57,603 bases of DNA, taken from positions 1-57,603 of the forward strand of contig CAKZHP010000116.1 in NCBI GenBank assembly GCA_936924635.1. Direction: 5' to 3'. The notes below the pieces were generated by a model. That model was not told the origin of the DNA. It worked only from the letters and a program-made list of their open reading frames with translations, and made no database searches. Each line of letters begins with the position of its first letter. The first letter of the stretch is position 1. Positions 16,612 to 25,165 of the stretch are shown piece by piece. Origin of the DNA: an uncultured Propionibacteriaceae bacterium (GTDB lineage: Bacteria > Actinomycetota > Actinomycetes > Propionibacteriales > Propionibacteriaceae). Made by a program: the position numbers and the translations under genes.

Positions 16612-18015
16612 CTAGACGGTGATCTGACGCTGCGCCGCGTGGCCGTGCAGCCGGCGAGCCGCCTCGGCGATCGAGCCGGACACCGACGGGTACACGGTGA
16701 AGTCGTGGCTGAAGGTGTCTACCGTGATGCGCTCGGCGACCGCGACGGAGACGGCGTGGATGAGCTCGCTGGCGTGCGGGGCCACGACCACGCCGCCCAC
16801 GATGATGCCGGTGAGCGGCAGGCAGAAGAGCTTCACGAAGCCCTCCGTGTTGTCCTGCATCTTGGCGCGGGCGTTGCCGCGCAGCGACACCGTGACACCG
16901 ACCGCCTGCGACGAGCCCGAGTCGACGTCCTTCTGGGTCACGCCCACCGTCGCGATCTCCGGGGCAGTGAAGACGTTCGACGACACCGAGGCCAGGTTGA
17001 GCGGCGCCACCGCGTCACCGAGCGAGTGCCACATGGCGATGCGGCCCTGCATGGCGGCCACCGAGGCCAGCGGGAGGACACCGGTGACGTCGCCGGCGGC
17101 GTACACACCGCGTCGGCTCGTGCGCGAGACCTTGTCGACCGTGATGTAGCCGCGGTCCATGGCGATCCCGGCCTCCTCGAGGCCGAGATCTTCGGTGTTG
17201 GGGAGACTGCCGACGGCCATCAGGCAGTGGGACCCCTCGATCTCCTCGCCCCCGGCGAGGGTGACCACGACCCCGTCGCCCTCACGCCGTGCGGCCACCG
17301 CACGTGACCCGGACTTGATCTCCACGCCCCGCGACACGAACACGTCCTGCAGCACCTTGGCCGCGTCGGGGTCCTCACCGGGCAGCACCATGTCGCGCGA
17401 CGAGACCAGGGTCACCGAGGCGCCCAGGGCGTTGTACGCGCTGGCGAACTCGGCTCCGGTGACGCCGGACCCGACGACGATGAGGTGCTCGGGCAGGCTG
17501 GTGAGCGCGTACAGCTGCTTCCAGGTCAGGATCCGCTCGCCGTCGGGCAGGGCGTCGGGCAGCTCCCGCGGCCGGGTGCCGGTCGCGATCAGGGTGATCT
17601 CTGCGTCGATCCGCTGCTCGCCCTGGTCACTGGTCACGACGACCGCGTCAGGGCCGTCGAGCCGACCCGACCCGATCACCACCTCCACGCCGTTGCCGTC
17701 GAGGCTGCTGCGGATGTCGGCCGACTGCTTGGCGGCGAGGTTGAGCACCCGCTGGTTCACCTTCGTGAGGTCGACGTTGATGGCCTCCACCACGTCCTCG
17801 GAGCCGATGCTGAGGCCGAGCTCGTCGGCCGAGCGCAGCGTGGCCATCGCCTCGGCCGTCGCGATCAGGGTCTTGCTCGGGACGCAGTCGGTCAGCACCG
17901 CGGCTCCGCCGAGCCCCTGCCGCTCGACGAGCGTCACCTCTCCGCCGAGCTGGGAGGCGACGAGCGCCGCCTCATATCCGCCGGGTCCGCCACCGATGAT
18001 CACCACTCGTGTCAC
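16612..18015 (-). CDS. lpdA: LpdA-type NAD(P)H-quinone / flavoprotein disulfide-reductase family enzyme
   Basis: A 467-residue FAD enzyme with the lipoamide dehydrogenase fold: IIGGGPGGYEAA for FAD, VVGSGVTGAEFA for NAD(P), GVYAAGDVTG near the second FAD site. The redox pair is incomplete: GLGGAAVLTDCVPSK has Ala39 where the first cysteine should be, leaving Cys44 only, and the C-terminal HPTxSE motif reads YPSVSGS. Mycobacterial LpdA (Rv3303c) has the same losses and works as a quinone reductase rather than a disulfide reductase, so that role is the best call. Start is GTG 18015. It is divergent from the membrane protein gene. Confidence 0.88.
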   Translation of the reverse strand: MTRVVIIGGGPGGYEAALVASQLGGEVTLVERQGLGGAAVLTDCVPSKTLIATAEAMATLRSADELGLSIGSEDVVEAINVDLTKVNQRVLNLAAKQSADIRSSLDGNGVEVVIGSGRLDGPDAVVVTSDQGEQRIDAEITLIATGTRPRELPDALPDGERILTWKQLYALTSLPEHLIVVGSGVTGAEFASAYNALGASVTLVSSRDMVLPGEDPDAAKVLQDVFVSRGVEIKSGSRAVAARREGDGVVVTLAGGEEIEGSHCLMAVGSLPNTEDLGLEEAGIAMDRGYITVDKVSRTSRRGVYAAGDVTGVLPLASVAAMQGRIAMWHSLGDAVAPLNLASVSSNVFTAPEIATVGVTQKDVDSGSSQAVGVTVSLRGNARAKMQDNTEGFVKLFCLPLTGIIVGGVVVAPHASELIHAVSVAVAERITVDTFSHDFTVYPSVSGSIAEAARRLHGHAAQRQITV

Positions 18016-18050
18016 GCGACCATCCTCGCACGCGCCCTAGGGTGATTCAG

Positions 18051-18593
18051 GTGCGCATCCGACCAACTCTTGTCGTCGCGACGGTCCTGGCCGTGGCTCT
18101 CGTCCTGCTCGGCAGCTGGATGGTGATCGCCGGCTGGCCGGCGCGTACGCCCACCGAGCGGACGCTGCTCGACCTGGCCCAGCTGCCGATGGCTGGGGCG
18201 GTGGTGGTCGGCATCGCCGAGATGACGCTGTCGCGGCGCCTGTGGCAGCGCTCCCGCCGCACGTTCCTCGGCATCTTCGCGCCCGCCGCGGTCGTCCTGC
18301 TGATCGGCGTGGTGCTGCTGGGGGTCGCGTACGGGGTCGGGGCGCCGGGTCTCGTCGGCACGGGGATGCTGCTGGTGTGGCTCGCCGTCGGCCTGGCGTT
18401 CGTGTACGTGGCGATCGACTCGCTGCGTCGCGAGACCGGCACCGAGCGGCGTCTGCTGCTCACGGAGGTCACCGACGACGATCTCGACGGCGACGACCAC
18501 CTCGACGAGTGGGGCGACGAGGAGTGGACCGACGACGACGCCGACGGGTTCGCACCGCAGGCCGACCAGGGTGAGACGGACGGAGGGCGATGA
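18051..18593 (+). CDS. Hypothetical membrane protein, four helices and acidic tail
   Basis: A 180-residue protein with four hydrophobic segments (about residues 5-28, 43-58, 78-103 and 106-128) and a strongly acidic C-terminal tail of about 45 residues rich in Asp and Glu. I recognise no catalytic motif. GTG 18051 is chosen because a TAGGGT -10 box ends 7 nt upstream (leaderless start). It is divergent from lpdA, as a small membrane protein gene (Rv3304) is near lpdA and pmmB in mycobacteria, so the two may correspond; this is from memory of gene order. It is coupled to the following 46-codon gene. Confidence 0.75.
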   Translation: MRIRPTLVVATVLAVALVLLGSWMVIAGWPARTPTERTLLDLAQLPMAGAVVVGIAEMTLSRRLWQRSRRTFLGIFAPAAVVLLIGVVLLGVAYGVGAPGLVGTGMLLVWLAVGLAFVYVAIDSLRRETGTERRLLLTEVTDDDLDGDDHLDEWGDEEWTDDDADGFAPQADQGETDGGR

Positions 18594-18730
18594 CGACGTA
18601 CAGCGTCGACGTCCACCCGGACGAGGTGTTGACCGCCGGCGAGGCGTTCCCGATCTTCGAGCGTTTCGTGGGCACCCCGGCCGTCCTGCCCGAAACCCCG
18701 GGGCGGAGACGCGGCCTCGACGAGGGCTGA
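18590..18730 (+). CDS. 46-residue small protein, translationally coupled
   Basis: An open frame starting at ATG 18590, overlapping the preceding stop as ATGA, with GGAGGG 3-8 nt before it. It encodes 46 residues beginning MTTYSVDVHPDEVLTAGEAF and ending RRRGLDEG. There is no hydrophobic segment, cysteine pair or known motif. The good ribosome site and exact overlap argue that it is translated with the membrane protein; conservation would have to confirm that. It does not seem to be a continuation of either neighbour. Confidence 0.5.
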   Translation: MTTYSVDVHPDEVLTAGEAFPIFERFVGTPAVLPETPGRRRGLDEG

Positions 18731-18821
18731 GCCCGCCACGCCCGGACGAGGCTCGTCGCTGCTCGGATAGCATGCGCGCGGCGCGTACAGCCGAAGAGCG
18801 CCAGACAAGGGGTTCTGTCGC

Positions 18822-20462
18822 ATGTCAGTCGCCGAGGCACGCGCGTGGCGCGACCAGGACATCGACCCTGACACCGTCGCCCAGCTGGACACGCTGATCG
18901 CGCACGCCGAGGCCGGCGACCAGGCCGCCCGGGCCGAGCTGGAGGCCGCGTTCGCCGGCCCCTTGCAGTTCGGCACCGCGGGGCTGCGCGGCCCCATGGG
19001 CCCCGGCCCCGCCCGCATGAACCGGGTCGTCGTCTCGCAGGCCGCTGCCGGGTTCGGGCACTGGCTGGTCGACAACGGTTGCGAGGGCGGCCGGGTGCTG
19101 GTGTCGTACGACGCTCGCTTCAAGTCGGCCGACATGGCCCGTGACACCGCCGAGATCCTCGCCGCGCAAGGGTTCGAGGTGCTGCTCACCGAGCGCGCCA
19201 CCCCGACCCCGGTGGTGCCGTTCGGGATCGGGCGGCTCGGTTGCGTTGCCGGCGTCGTGGTCACCGCCTCGCACAACCCGCCGCAGGACAACGGCTACAA
19301 GGTCTACCTCGGCGACGGCTCGCAGATCGTGCCGCCCACCGACGCCGAGATCGCCGACCGGATCGCCGAGGTCGCCGAGCAGCCCGTACGCACCCTGCCC
19401 CGCTCCGGCGAGTACACGCTGGTCGGTGACGACCTCGTGCAGGCGTACGTCGAGCACGCGGCGTCCCTCCCCGCGCCGGGCACCCCGCGCGAGGTGTCCT
19501 GGCTGTACACCGCCATGCACGGCGTCGGTGCCCGCGTGCTGGAGGCCGCCGCCGCGCGGGCGGGTTTCCCCGACCCGTACGTGGTCGCCGCCCAGCACGA
19601 CCCCGACCCGGCGTTCCCGACCGTGGCGTTCCCGAACCCCGAGGAGCCCGGCGCCATCGACCTGGCGCTCGACCTCGCCCGTGCGCACGGTGTCGACGTG
19701 GTCGTCGCCAACGACCCGGACGCCGACCGGTGCGCCGCTGCCGCCGTGATCGACGGCGAGTGGCGGATGCTCACCGGCGACGAGCTGGGGGCGCTGCTGG
19801 CCGACGACGCGCTGCGTCGCGGTGTCACCGGTGTGTACGCGTGCTCGATCGTCTCCTCCACGCTGCTGTCGGCGATGGCGGAGCGCCACGGGCAGCCGTT
19901 CGAGGCGACCCTCACCGGCTTCAAGTGGATCGGCCGGGTGCCGGGGCTGGCGTTCGGCTACGAGGAGGCCATCGGCTACTGCACCGACCCCGAGTCCGTG
20001 CCCGACAAGGACGGCATGACCACCGCGCTGCGGCTGCTGACGCTGACGGCCGGCCTGCGTGCGGAGGGGCTCACGCTCGCCGACCGGCTCGACGAGATCG
20101 CCCGTACGTACGGTCTCCACTCCACGGCCCAGCTGTCCGTACGCGTCGCCGACCTCTCGCTGATCTCCGACGCCATGGCCCGTCTGCGCGCCGCCCCGCC
20201 GCAGGTGCTGCTCGGCGAGCAGGTCGACGTGGCCGACCTCGCCGCCGGCGGCGACCTGCCCCCGACCGACGCCGTCGAGCTGGGCGGTGACACGCTCGGC
20301 GTCGTCGTACGCCCCTCGGGCACGGAGCCGAAGCTCAAGTGCTACCTCGAGGTGCGCTCCACGGCGGCCGAGTCGCAGGACGTACGGGCGACGCGGCAGC
20401 TGCACGCCCAGCGGCTCGCGGCGCTGAAGCAGGAGATGGCCGTCGCCCTCGGCCTGGCCTGA
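18822..20462 (+). CDS. manB: Phosphomannomutase/phosphoglucomutase (alpha-D-phosphohexomutase)
   Basis: A 546-residue phosphohexomutase that interconverts sugar 1- and 6-phosphates, supplying mannose-1-P or glucose-1-P for cell-envelope sugars. The catalytic serine is Ser150 in TASHNPPQDNGYKVY; the metal loop is NDPDADR; the sugar loop is FGYEEAIGY; the phosphate-binding domain has RPSGTEPKLKCY. Length fits the PmmB/PGM2-like group. It starts 91 bp after the small gene and is followed after 3 nt by a kinase-like gene. Mycobacterial pmmB lies a few genes from lpdA, which agrees with this neighbourhood. Confidence 0.92.
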   Translation: MSVAEARAWRDQDIDPDTVAQLDTLIAHAEAGDQAARAELEAAFAGPLQFGTAGLRGPMGPGPARMNRVVVSQAAAGFGHWLVDNGCEGGRVLVSYDARFKSADMARDTAEILAAQGFEVLLTERATPTPVVPFGIGRLGCVAGVVVTASHNPPQDNGYKVYLGDGSQIVPPTDAEIADRIAEVAEQPVRTLPRSGEYTLVGDDLVQAYVEHAASLPAPGTPREVSWLYTAMHGVGARVLEAAAARAGFPDPYVVAAQHDPDPAFPTVAFPNPEEPGAIDLALDLARAHGVDVVVANDPDADRCAAAAVIDGEWRMLTGDELGALLADDALRRGVTGVYACSIVSSTLLSAMAERHGQPFEATLTGFKWIGRVPGLAFGYEEAIGYCTDPESVPDKDGMTTALRLLTLTAGLRAEGLTLADRLDEIARTYGLHSTAQLSVRVADLSLISDAMARLRAAPPQVLLGEQVDVADLAAGGDLPPTDAVELGGDTLGVVVRPSGTEPKLKCYLEVRSTAAESQDVRATRQLHAQRLAALKQEMAVALGLA

Positions 20463-20465
20463 CCG

Positions 20466-21044
20466 ATGGCCGACGTGGTGCTCGTGGCTGGCGCGTCCGG
20501 CAGCGGCAAGTCGCGCCTGTCGCGCATGTCTGGGGGCACCCGGTTCCGGCTCGACGACTTCTACCGCGACGGGGACGCGCCGGGGCTGCCGCAAAGCACG
20601 TACGGCACCGACTGGGACCACCCCGGCTCCTGGGACGGCGAGGCCGCGCTGGCGTCGCTGGTCGAGCTGGTGACGACGGGCGAGACCACCACCCCCGTGT
20701 ACGACATCGCGACCAGCCGGCGAGTGGGCACCCAGACCGTACGCCTCGGGCGCCTGCCCGTCGTCGCCGAGGGCATCTTCGCCGTCGAGCTGCTGCGGCC
20801 CGCGCAGCAGGCGGGTCTCGACGCGCGCGGCATCTGGCTCGCCCGCCCGATGGTGGTCTCGTTCGTGCTGCGCGCGGTGCGCGACCTGAGGGGCGGCCGC
20901 AAGCCGCTGGGGTTCCTGGTGCGCCGCTGGGTCGCGCTGGCCCGGGCCGAACCCGCCATGCGCAAACGGCACCTGGGCGCGGGTTTCGAGGCGTACGGGT
21001 TCCGGCGCAGCCTCGAGCTCATCCAAGCCTCCTTCTCAGGCTGA
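20466..21044 (+). CDS. Uridine kinase-like P-loop NTPase
   Basis: A 192-residue P-loop protein with Walker A GASGSGKS at residues 9-16, a RLDDFYRDGDAPGLP segment that matches the substrate loop of uridine kinase/phosphoribulokinase enzymes, and a conserved VVAEGIFAVEL strand (Walker B position). It is shorter than typical uridine kinase. Only 3 nt separate it from the phosphohexomutase gene, so they are co-transcribed. Nucleoside or another small hydroxyl compound as substrate is inferred from family only. Confidence 0.78.
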   Translation: MADVVLVAGASGSGKSRLSRMSGGTRFRLDDFYRDGDAPGLPQSTYGTDWDHPGSWDGEAALASLVELVTTGETTTPVYDIATSRRVGTQTVRLGRLPVVAEGIFAVELLRPAQQAGLDARGIWLARPMVVSFVLRAVRDLRGGRKPLGFLVRRWVALARAEPAMRKRHLGAGFEAYGFRRSLELIQASFSG

Positions 21045-21067
21045 CATCGCGCCCGTACCATCGCCGC

Positions 21068-22090
21068 ATGACGAGCCCCTCGACCGACGTCGTCACCCGG
21101 CTGCGCGGAGAAGGGCTCGCCCTGCGGCGAGACGACTTGCTGCCCCCCGACCAGCCGTACAAGCCGTACCCGCCGCTGCACCGCTGGCGCTACAACGCCG
21201 GCCTGCGGGCGCTGATGTTCTTCGGCCTGGCGGTGGGGTTCAGCCTGCTGGTCGGCCTGCTCGTCGGCCTGGTCGTCGCCGGCACCTCCGGGACGGACGC
21301 GATCGCTGCGGTGGCGACCCGCTGGAGCGGCGTGATCGGCATCCCCGCGTTCCTGAGCGCCTACCTACTGCTGACCACGTGGATCGAGCAGCGGCGCCCG
21401 CCGCACGAGCTGGCGCCTCGCCGCGCCGGCCGCGGCTTGCTGCTCGGTCTCGGACTCGGCGCGGTGCTGCAGCTGCTCTGCGTGGGGCTGCTGGCGGCGT
21501 TCGGCGCCTTCCGCATCCACGGTGTCGACGCGTCGTACAACCCGGTCTGGGCGCTCGCGACCGCCGGCTTCGGGGCCGCTATCAACGAGGAGATCCTGTT
21601 CCGGGGCATCCTCTTCCGGCTCGTCGAGGACACCTTCGGCACCTGGGTGTCGATCGTGGTGAGCGCGCTGGTCTTCGGGCTGGCACACCTCGGCAACGCC
21701 GAGGCCACGCTCCAGGGCGCCCTCGCCATCGCCCTGGAGGCGGGCGTGCTGTTCGCCGTCCTGTACGCCCTCACGCGCTCGCTCTGGGTGCTGATGGGGC
21801 TGCACTTCGCCTGGAACGTGATCCAGGGCCCGCTGCTGGGCATCGTCGTCTCCGGCTCCAGCGAGGGCGGTCAGGGCTATCTGCGCTCCACCCTGGAAGG
21901 CCCGGCGTGGCTCGCCGGCGGCGGGTTCGGCATGGAGGCCTCCGTGGTCACCGTGGCCGTTCTCACCGCCCTCGCGGTCTGGCTCATGGTCCAGCTGCAC
22001 CGGCGCGGCCTGGCGGTCGCGCCGTTCTGGGTACGCCGGCGTGCCGCGTCGACGGTTGACCGAACCGTTGGTGGAGCGAAGACCGTCTGA
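21068..22090 (+). CDS. CPBP-family intramembrane metalloprotease
   Basis: A 340-residue polytopic membrane protein of the CPBP (Abi/CaaX protease-like) family. The three signature motifs are present: EEILFRG with Glu174, Glu175 and Arg179; FGLAHLGN; and HFAWN. A TACCAT box at 21056-21061 lies 6 nt before the ATG, suggesting a leaderless message. The last 12-15 codons (STVDRTVGG...) are encoded by DNA that looks like the GGTTGA-type repeat found just downstream, so the C-terminus may have been extended or replaced by repeat insertion. Substrate is unknown. Confidence 0.85.
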   Translation: MTSPSTDVVTRLRGEGLALRRDDLLPPDQPYKPYPPLHRWRYNAGLRALMFFGLAVGFSLLVGLLVGLVVAGTSGTDAIAAVATRWSGVIGIPAFLSAYLLLTTWIEQRRPPHELAPRRAGRGLLLGLGLGAVLQLLCVGLLAAFGAFRIHGVDASYNPVWALATAGFGAAINEEILFRGILFRLVEDTFGTWVSIVVSALVFGLAHLGNAEATLQGALAIALEAGVLFAVLYALTRSLWVLMGLHFAWNVIQGPLLGIVVSGSSEGGQGYLRSTLEGPAWLAGGGFGMEASVVTVAVLTALAVWLMVQLHRRGLAVAPFWVRRRAASTVDRTVGGAKTV

Positions 22091-22115
22091 CGGGCTGCGT
22101 CGGCCCCTTACCGCC

Positions 22116-22163
22116 GGTTGACCAAGGACCGCCCGAGGGACGAGAACGGGCTGCGTCGAAACC
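22116..22163. repeat. Intergenic stem-loop repeat, copy B
   Basis: Begins GGTTGACCAAGG and ends CGTCGAAACC. The core GAGGGACGA matches copies A and C, flanked by a 5-bp stem GCCCG/CGGGC (22131-22135 with 22147-22151). More repeat-like sequence lies at 22054-22085 inside the protease 3' end, and a weaker hairpin (CTCGCC/GGCGAG, 22168-22191) follows. The stretch may end the protease transcript. Confidence 0.65.
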
Positions 22164-22219
22164 AGGGCTCGCCGACGCGGAGCGAGGCGAGGCCGTTCAG
22201 ACGCCCCTAGCCTGTGGCC

Positions 22220-22900
22220 ATGGCGCGACGGGCTGTGGCGATGGTGACCTCGGGACTGCTGCTCCTCGCGGGCTGCTCCAGCAGCACCATGGCACCGGCG
22301 CCGGCGACATCGGCCAGCCCCGCCACACAGACGTCGACGTCCACGTCGGCATCCCGAGCGACCACCGGCGCCACTACCCCATCACGTCCGGCGACCACCG
22401 CCTCGACCTCCGCCGCGGCTCCGCCCGCGGCCGGTGCCCTGCCGACCAGCTGCGCCGCGGTGACCGTACCGGCTCTGCTGCAGCGGCTGGAGGTGCAGAC
22501 GTCGGCCACCCAGGCGTACACGGCACCCGACAAGGCGCCGATGCCGACCAGCGAGCCGCAGGCCCAGGAGGAGAGTCGCACCTGGCCGGGGCTGAGCTGC
22601 CTGTACAAGGCCAACGCGCAAGACCAGGAGCTGATGATCCTGGTGATGCCCGACTCCGCGTGGTTCAGCAAGCGGTCGACGACGACCTGCCTGCCGACGT
22701 ACGGCAAGGGCAGCGCCGTCGACCTGGGCGGCACCGCAGGCTGGTACTGCCCCACCACCAACGAGTCACCCGGCGAGTGGGTCTCCTTCGTGCACGGCGG
22801 GCGGCTCGTCACCGTCAACCGGGTGTCCGCTCCCACCGGCAAGAGCCCGTACAAGGACGCCCTGGTCGCCTACGCCACCGAGCTGACGAAGCGCCTCTGA
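22220..22900 (+). CDS. Exported lipoprotein of unknown function
   Basis: A 226-residue lipoprotein. The signal peptide runs MARRAVAMVTSGLLLLAGC with the lipobox cysteine at residue 19, then a ~60-residue linker rich in Ser, Thr, Ala and Pro. The folded part begins near TSCAAVTVPALLQRL and has four further cysteines or aromatic patches (LSCLYKA, TTCLPTYG, GWYCPTT), suggesting disulfides outside the cell. ATG 22220 is chosen because TAGCCT at 22208-22213 lies 6 nt before it. It resembles small DUF-type lipoproteins of actinobacteria, but I recognise no named family. It ends 3 nt from the convergent CDF gene. Confidence 0.75.
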   Translation: MARRAVAMVTSGLLLLAGCSSSTMAPAPATSASPATQTSTSTSASRATTGATTPSRPATTASTSAAAPPAAGALPTSCAAVTVPALLQRLEVQTSATQAYTAPDKAPMPTSEPQAQEESRTWPGLSCLYKANAQDQELMILVMPDSAWFSKRSTTTCLPTYGKGSAVDLGGTAGWYCPTTNESPGEWVSFVHGGRLVTVNRVSAPTGKSPYKDALVAYATELTKRL

Positions 22901-22903
22901 CCC

Positions 22904-23866
22904 TCAGGCCACCGTCAGCAACGCCCCCGGCAGGTCGGCGACCGGCGACACCACCACGTCGGCCAGCTTGGCGTCGAGCCGCTCCAGCTGCTCGCGCACC
23001 TCGACCAGCCGCTCCACGGTGACCACCTCGCCCGACCGGGGCACCACGAACACCTCGACGTGGAACACGTGGCCCATGTCGCGCATCCGCACCACGGCCT
23101 CCCGCACCCAGGGCACGTCGTGGAGCACGCGCTCCGCCTGCTGGATCAGCGGGTGGGGCGCCTTGTCGTCGTACGTGCGGGCCCTGACGTCGGTCAGGCC
23201 GCTGATGGCCGCCTTGATGTTGCGGAACCCGTCGTGGACGATGCCGGCCGACACGATCAGGGCGGCGACGCCGTCGGCCCACCACCAGCCGATGCCGATG
23301 CCGAGCACTCCCAGGCAGGTCGCGAGGCCCGACTGCCAGTCGGCCTTGTTCATGTCAGCGTCGGCGAACAGCACCTTGTCGTGGAGGGGTTCGGCGAGCT
23401 TCATCTTGGCGTGCCCCAGGATCACCGGCGGGATGCTCACCAGCACCATGACGGCGATCATGACCCACCCGGCCCAGATGGCGTAGCCGCCCAGCATCAT
23501 CACGCGGATCGGCGCCCGCTCTCCCTTGATGAGGCCGGTGACCGAGTCGTAGATGAGGAACGAGCCCATGGTGAACAGAGCCACGGCCGCCACGAGATGA
23601 CCCACTCCGACCGACCGGTGGTGCCCGTACGGGTGCTCGCGGTCCGGGTCCTTCTTCGACCGGCGCACCGCGATGAGGAAGGCCAGCGGCGGCAGCAACG
23701 ACAGCGAGTCCTCCAGCCACGCGGCCTTCATCGCCTGCGACTGGCCTGTGGTGATGCCCACCAGCACGATGGTGACGACGAGCAAGGCCACGCTGATCCA
23801 CTCCAGGCGCACGGCTTTGGAGAGTCTCTTGTCGTGCTCGGCTTGCTCGGAGTGCGTGAGGCTCAT
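22904..23866 (-). CDS. Cation diffusion facilitator (CDF) transporter
   Basis: A 320-residue inner-membrane metal exporter. Metal-site motifs are WLEDSLSLLPP in the second helix and ADADMNKADWQSG in the fifth, with HPYGHHR in the first cytoplasmic loop. The C-terminal cytoplasmic domain is the usual dimerising metal-sensing fold (GHVFHVEVFVV). The fifth-helix site reads DxxxxD rather than HxxxD, so the transported ion (Zn, Fe, Mn or other) is open. Its ATG overlaps the stop of the solute-binding-like lipoprotein gene (ATGA), with AAGGAG 8 nt upstream inside that gene, so the two proteins are made together. Confidence 0.88.
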   Translation of the reverse strand: MSLTHSEQAEHDKRLSKAVRLEWISVALLVVTIVLVGITTGQSQAMKAAWLEDSLSLLPPLAFLIAVRRSKKDPDREHPYGHHRSVGVGHLVAAVALFTMGSFLIYDSVTGLIKGERAPIRVMMLGGYAIWAGWVMIAVMVLVSIPPVILGHAKMKLAEPLHDKVLFADADMNKADWQSGLATCLGVLGIGIGWWWADGVAALIVSAGIVHDGFRNIKAAISGLTDVRARTYDDKAPHPLIQQAERVLHDVPWVREAVVRMRDMGHVFHVEVFVVPRSGEVVTVERLVEVREQLERLDAKLADVVVSPVADLPGALLTVA

Positions 23867-24336
23867 CGCTTCTGCTCCTTCTCAGCGAGGAACTTCTCCA
23901 GCGCGACCAGCAGGGCGTTCTCGCCGGGGCGCACCGCCAGCACCAGCTTTTGCTCCTTGCCGCGGGTGTCGGTGACGGTCGCGTACGACCTCGTGAACGC
24001 GATCTCGTCGGCCAGAGGGCTCTCTTCCATGAGCCCGCCGACGAGCACGTCGATCTCTCCGTGGTGCAGCCGCCGGGCCAGCTCGCCCTCGCCCGCCACG
24101 TGCCACTCCGGCCGGCTGCCGAGGACGCCGGCGAACTCGGTCACCAGGTCCACCTCGCTGCCCGACGGGTCTCGGCCCTCGCGCACCACCGTGTACGGCG
24201 GGTTGTGCGAGACACCCACCCGCAGCACCCCTCCGCGCGCTCGCTCCAGGGTCCCGGAGGTGTCCTTGGGCAGGGAGCACCCTGCGACCACTGTCACCGC
24301 TGCGGTCAGCGCCGCCCGTCTGGACATGAGTCTCAC
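23863..24336 (-). CDS. Single-lobe solute-binding-like lipoprotein coupled to the CDF transporter
   Basis: A 157-residue lipoprotein: signal MRLMSRRAALTAA with lipobox VVAGC. The rest matches lobe I of family-3 solute-binding proteins: LRVGVSHNPPYTVV, SEVDLVTEFAGVLG, IDVLVGGLMEESP, then FTRSYA. After about 15 residues it goes straight to KLVLAVRPGENALLVALEKF, the segment that normally returns to lobe I after lobe II. The ~90-residue lobe II is thus missing, with no frame break visible. GTG 24336 is chosen because TAGGGT (24344-24349) ends 7 nt before it; ATG 24327 is an alternative. No permease or ATPase is nearby; its partner is the CDF protein. Confidence 0.75.
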   Translation of the reverse strand: MRLMSRRAALTAAVTVVAGCSLPKDTSGTLERARGGVLRVGVSHNPPYTVVREGRDPSGSEVDLVTEFAGVLGSRPEWHVAGEGELARRLHHGEIDVLVGGLMEESPLADEIAFTRSYATVTDTRGKEQKLVLAVRPGENALLVALEKFLAEKEQKR

Positions 24337-24507
24337 GGCTCGCACCCTAGGGCCACGGCACCGCGCTCAGAAACCTTCGGACGAACTCGGTCCTGAACCG
24401 CGTGCAAGACCTCAGGGAGTGGCGGCGCCGGTCGGTGTCAGAGCCACCAGCGCACCTGAGCCCCGGGGTGGTGCGCGCGCCGCCCGGGTGCCCGTCACCC
24501 CGCGCGG

Positions 24508-25023
24508 TCACCCCCTCCGCCGCCCGATGAGGCACCCTGTCGCCATCCCCAGGGCTGCCCCGACCCAGTTGTTGGCGACGTCCTCGGCGATGCACACGCG
24601 GCCTGCCGCGGGGATCAGCAGCTGCGCCGCCTCACACAGCAGCGGCGTCGCCAGCACCAGCCCGATCGCCCACCGCCGCCGCCCACGGTCGAGCAGCACG
24701 GCCCCCAGGCCGGCGGGCACGAAGAACCACACGTTGAGCGCGTCGCTGCTGGTCTCCCACCACCGCAGCGGCGACAGCGGCTGCCAGAGGTCGAGCACGC
24801 ATCGGCCCACCGGGGCGCCTGTGCGCCAGCGGCCACCGACCGGTGTCGTCGCGGTGACGGCGGTCACCACGGCCCACCACACCAGCACCGCGGTGGCCGC
24901 CAGGTCACGCCGGGAGCGACGGCCACCCAGCCGCAGCGACACCACCGCCAGCAGGAGGCCCAGCAGCATGGCAGGCCCCGCGTACGGCAGTGCGCGCCAC
25001 GTCGCCGCGATCTGGTCGAGCAT
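24508..25023 (-). CDS. VanZ-family membrane protein
   Basis: A 171-residue protein with about five hydrophobic segments and the VanZ-like layout, including the conserved stretch NVWFFVPAGLGAVLL and the C-terminal CEAAQLLIP...EDVANNWVGAALG. VanZ proteins are associated with resistance to glycopeptide lipid-carrier stress, but most members have no assigned function. A TACGGT box at 25030-25035 lies 6 nt before the ATG, suggesting a leaderless message. The 171 bp between its stop and the lipoprotein start hold no gene I can support. Confidence 0.82.
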   Translation of the reverse strand: MLDQIAATWRALPYAGPAMLLGLLLAVVSLRLGGRRSRRDLAATAVLVWWAVVTAVTATTPVGGRWRTGAPVGRCVLDLWQPLSPLRWWETSSDALNVWFFVPAGLGAVLLDRGRRRWAIGLVLATPLLCEAAQLLIPAAGRVCIAEDVANNWVGAALGMATGCLIGRRRG

Positions 25024-25165
25024 GCCTCGACCGTACGGATCGGCCGCCTCCCGCCCATCGGAGGAGAGACCCCATCCGGTCCGACCCTGGTCAGGCAGTC
25101 AGCACGAGCTCGTACGCCTCAGGGCGCGCACGCGAACAGGAGCCGACCCGCCCACTGGCCCGGGC

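Noticed and set aside
20339..21067. N-terminal extension of the CPBP protease frame
   Set aside because: The extension runs through the kinase gene in another frame; the protease begins at ATG 21068 with a -10 box 6 nt upstream.
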